A DNA stretch of 64,000 nucleotides from Desulfobacula sp. Lineage in GTDB: Bacteria > Desulfobacterota > Desulfobacteria > Desulfobacterales > Desulfobacteraceae. The notes under the pieces were generated by a model. It had not been told where the DNA came from. It did not search any database and saw only the letters and a list, made by a program, of their open reading frames with translations. This document shows, piece by piece, positions 62,156-64,000 of the stretch. A program made the position numbers and the translations under genes. The DNA is taken from NCBI RefSeq assembly GCF_030145145.1, contig NZ_JAQYWD010000003.1, positions 62,001 to 126,000 of the forward strand, in the 5' to 3' direction. Within the stretch, counting starts at the first letter, position 1, and each line of letters opens with the position of its first letter.

Positions 62156-63574
62156 TTATCCTACGTCTATAGATACGTTTCGTTCACCAAAAATCGGTGC
62201 AAAATTTTCTCGTTCAAGGTCCTCAAACCACATGGAGCGACCGACTTCACCTCTCAGCCGCCGGGCTTCCCTTAAGCCCATGGCGCCCAGCATTTCCAGC
62301 ATCTGGTTGCGCCAGGCCCCCATGAGATTGGTGATCCGGTTGCAGCCATACGCCGCATCAAGGGTTTCAAATGCCACCGGGCAGGGCAGCCCTTTTTTAC
62401 ACCGGTCGCACAGGCGGCATTCCATGGCAATGAGCAGGGGCAGGTCAATGACCACCCCGTCGGCACCGCAGATAATGCTCTTGTTCACATGCTCAGCCAT
62501 GCTGATCCCGCCCGATGCCAGAATGTTGATCTGCTGCCGCGTGGCAGCATCGATCAATGCCAGATGGATATCCCTTAACATATCTTTGATAAATCTCGGA
62601 TGGTCAGATTCAAACGCTCTACCCTTGGCGTTGGCATAGACATGGAGGGTGTCGATATCGGTTTTGGAAAGGTCAACGCAAATTCCGGCATAATCAAGAT
62701 CTGCACTGAGCTTGACGCCCACGCTGATACACAGTGTTTCGTTCATGGCCTTTAAATCGCTCAATACGGTTTCAATCCCCGGTTCCCATTCAATTTCAAC
62801 CATGTCAACAAGGGTCAAAAGTTTTGGATAGTGGTGATAATTTTTTTTTGTCACCAGCGGGATGATGGTGGGTCCATACGAAAGGAGATCTTCTCCCACA
62901 TCGGCTGCAGGCATAAACAGTTTTGTCCCGATATCCTGTGCTGCATTGAGCATGGAGAGGCGGACGTTTTTGCTTAAGAGGCCAAAATCAGGCTGCTGGA
63001 ACAAGATGGGGAGCGGAACCTCGAGAATGGGTCGAACGTCAGTGGCAAGGGAGCCGTCCGTATTAAAGGCCAGTCTTTCAGGCCGCCTTGACAGTTCGAT
63101 GCAGGTATTGATATATTCCCGGCCATGGATGCCGTCCCGGGTGGGCCGGACAATTTCAGACATATCCGTCCACATGGAATCAAATCCTTTTCCCACAAAA
63201 GGCCCCCGGTATCCGGCCCCGGATACGGGGACGCTTCCGGTATGGGCCTGGTACCAGGTCCGGCCCAGGACGTCCGGTGTCCAATAGTCATCTCCGATTT
63301 CCCGATATTCCGGGTTGACCACCCGGGAAAAAATTCCCTTGGTGCATTCTTGAATACACCGGAAACATGAATTGCAGGTGTAGAGATATTCAGGCTCCTC
63401 CATTTTACTCATATGCAGGTAATTGTCCTTGAAGATGTCATACACACATTTTTTCTTTACACACGCTTTGCAGCTTCCGGCACAGTCTTCCCTGAACTCT
63501 ATGGTGGCATATTTACCCACAGGATAAAATCTTGGCAAAGCCGCCTTTGTGTGGATATTGTATTTTTGAGGCAT
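62156..63574 (-). CDS. Second glutamate synthase-like FMN-barrel subunit with Fe-S motifs
   Basis: 472 residues. The N-terminal 85 residues hold Cys clusters (CAGSCKACVKKKC and CNSCFRCIQECTKG). The barrel resembles the FMN glutamate synthase domain but is more divergent (PLPILFQQPDFGLLSKNVRLSMLNAAQ, ISVGVKLSADLDYAGICVDL, ILASGGISMAEHVNKSIICGADGVVIDLPLLIAMECRLCDRCKKGLPC). Glycine-rich phosphate-binding phrases of the partner subunit, such as GGMSYGS, are not evident. It may be a structural or electron-transfer paralogue of the subunit encoded 3 bases downstream, or a related enzyme. It follows the MetF-like gene by 19 bases. Confidence 0.8.
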   Translation of the reverse strand: MPQKYNIHTKAALPRFYPVGKYATIEFREDCAGSCKACVKKKCVYDIFKDNYLHMSKMEEPEYLYTCNSCFRCIQECTKGIFSRVVNPEYREIGDDYWTPDVLGRTWYQAHTGSVPVSGAGYRGPFVGKGFDSMWTDMSEIVRPTRDGIHGREYINTCIELSRRPERLAFNTDGSLATDVRPILEVPLPILFQQPDFGLLSKNVRLSMLNAAQDIGTKLFMPAADVGEDLLSYGPTIIPLVTKKNYHHYPKLLTLVDMVEIEWEPGIETVLSDLKAMNETLCISVGVKLSADLDYAGICVDLSKTDIDTLHVYANAKGRAFESDHPRFIKDMLRDIHLALIDAATRQQINILASGGISMAEHVNKSIICGADGVVIDLPLLIAMECRLCDRCKKGLPCPVAFETLDAAYGCNRITNLMGAWRNQMLEMLGAMGLREARRLRGEVGRSMWFEDLERENFAPIFGERNVSIDVG

Positions 63575-63593
63575 ACGCTTACATCCTTGTTTT

Positions 63594-64000
63594 TTATTTC
63601 AACCCAGCCTGCGTCACAAGCTGTTCCACAACCGCTTCCCATTCAATGGCCATAATATGAACCCCGTGGACTCCGGTGAGTTCTTTGAGCGTTTCAATGG
63701 TTTCAAGGCAAATTTTGATGCCTTCATCGGCCTGGTATTGTTTGTCAACGCCGTCCATGCGTTTGATGATCTCATCGGGCACATCCATGCCGGCCACTTT
63801 TTTGTTCATATACCTGGCCATACCTGCGGATCGTAACGGGGTGACCCCCCCGAGGATGTATACCTTCTCTGTCAGTCCTTCATCATTGGCCCGCCTGATC
63901 CATTCTTTAAACCGGTCCATATTGTAGATACACTGGGTCTGGATAAAATCCGCCCCGGCATCAATTTTTTTGGCCAGTCGAATCACCCGGTAGTCAAAGG
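63594..64000 (-). CDS. Methylenetetrahydrofolate reductase-like protein, C-terminal part
   Basis: The frame enters the window at 64000 without a start and ends at 63594. About 135 residues remain: IDAGADFIQTQCIYNMDRFKEWIRRAND, YILGGVTPLRSAGMARYMNKKVAGMDVPDEIIKRM, ICLETIETLKELTGVHGVHIMAIEWE. These match the second half of MetF-type TIM barrels (Q-T-Q, G-x-x-P-x-x-S and G-V-H-x-M patterns). In sulfate reducers MetF works in the Wood-Ljungdahl pathway as well as methionine synthesis. It leads the operon that continues into the glutamate-synthase genes. Confidence 0.82.
   Translation of the reverse strand, partial: FDYRVIRLAKKIDAGADFIQTQCIYNMDRFKEWIRRANDEGLTEKVYILGGVTPLRSAGMARYMNKKVAGMDVPDEIIKRMDGVDKQYQADEGIKICLETIETLKELTGVHGVHIMAIEWEAVVEQLVTQAGLK

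Overview
The window looks like part of the chromosome of an anaerobic Desulfobacterota bacterium, most likely a marine sulfate reducer of the Desulfobacteraceae type. The reasons are a complete sodium-pumping NQR operon whose NqrA keeps RnfC-like iron-sulfur motifs, glutamate synthase split into separate subunits beside a MetF-type gene, a TRAP transporter with an anaerobic-style catabolic cluster, and several small Cys-rich proteins. The assignment is inferred from gene content; no rRNA or tRNA gene was seen.

Region 1 (1-15.3 kb, all minus strand) is the most unusual part. Transcription runs right to left. It starts with a small Pepco/Trypco-like protein, then a membrane CHAT (caspase-like) protease fused to a CHASE2 sensor, a FecR lipoprotein with five PASTA repeats, and a membrane protein with a signal peptide. 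Four hydrolases without obvious signal peptides follow: a LysM/peptidoglycan-binding lysozyme-like protein, an EEP-fold nuclease or phosphatase, an M6-type zinc protease and an UPF0282 metallo-beta-lactamase-fold protein. After a 490-base gap comes a contractile-tail module (terminator-like protein, sheath, tube, chaperone-like protein, start of a possible tape-measure gene) that runs off the left edge. I read the first part as a candidate envelope-sensing conflict or programmed-death locus, possibly coupled to a phage-tail-like particle.

Region 2 (15.6-35.2 kb) is mostly housekeeping: a TPP-dependent acetolactate-synthase-like enzyme, a ZIP metal transporter, a sugar-phosphate-isomerase-like TIM barrel, a trmB-baiN-large membrane protein group, a RarD transporter, nqrABCDEF, a cyclophilin, and a three-gene unit made of two tiny proteins and a SpoIIE-type phosphatase.

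Region 3 (35.2-53.2 kb) is an accessory catabolic island: an M24 peptidase or creatinase-like protein, RidA, a GntR regulator with a clear promoter and operator, a TRAP transporter, a PreA-like dehydrogenase, a V4R-REC regulator, an AMP-forming acyl-CoA ligase, HyuAB, a maleate-isomerase-like enzyme and an alpha/beta-hydrolase-fold protein. It ends in the wreck of a molybdopterin oxidoreductase gene. It also holds a VapBC pair whose toxin lacks its first catalytic Asp, next to an integrase remnant. A family of long palindromic repeats with ends CTCAACTTTCGG/CCGAAAGTTGAG is scattered from here to 60.6 kb, usually just upstream of genes.

Region 4 (53.2-64 kb) has a GlxA-type regulator, a DUF3795 protein, a large Cache-PAS hybrid histidine kinase, and a glutamate-synthase operon in pieces (two FMN-domain subunits and a fused amidotransferase/GXGXG subunit) downstream of a MetF-like gene cut by the right edge.
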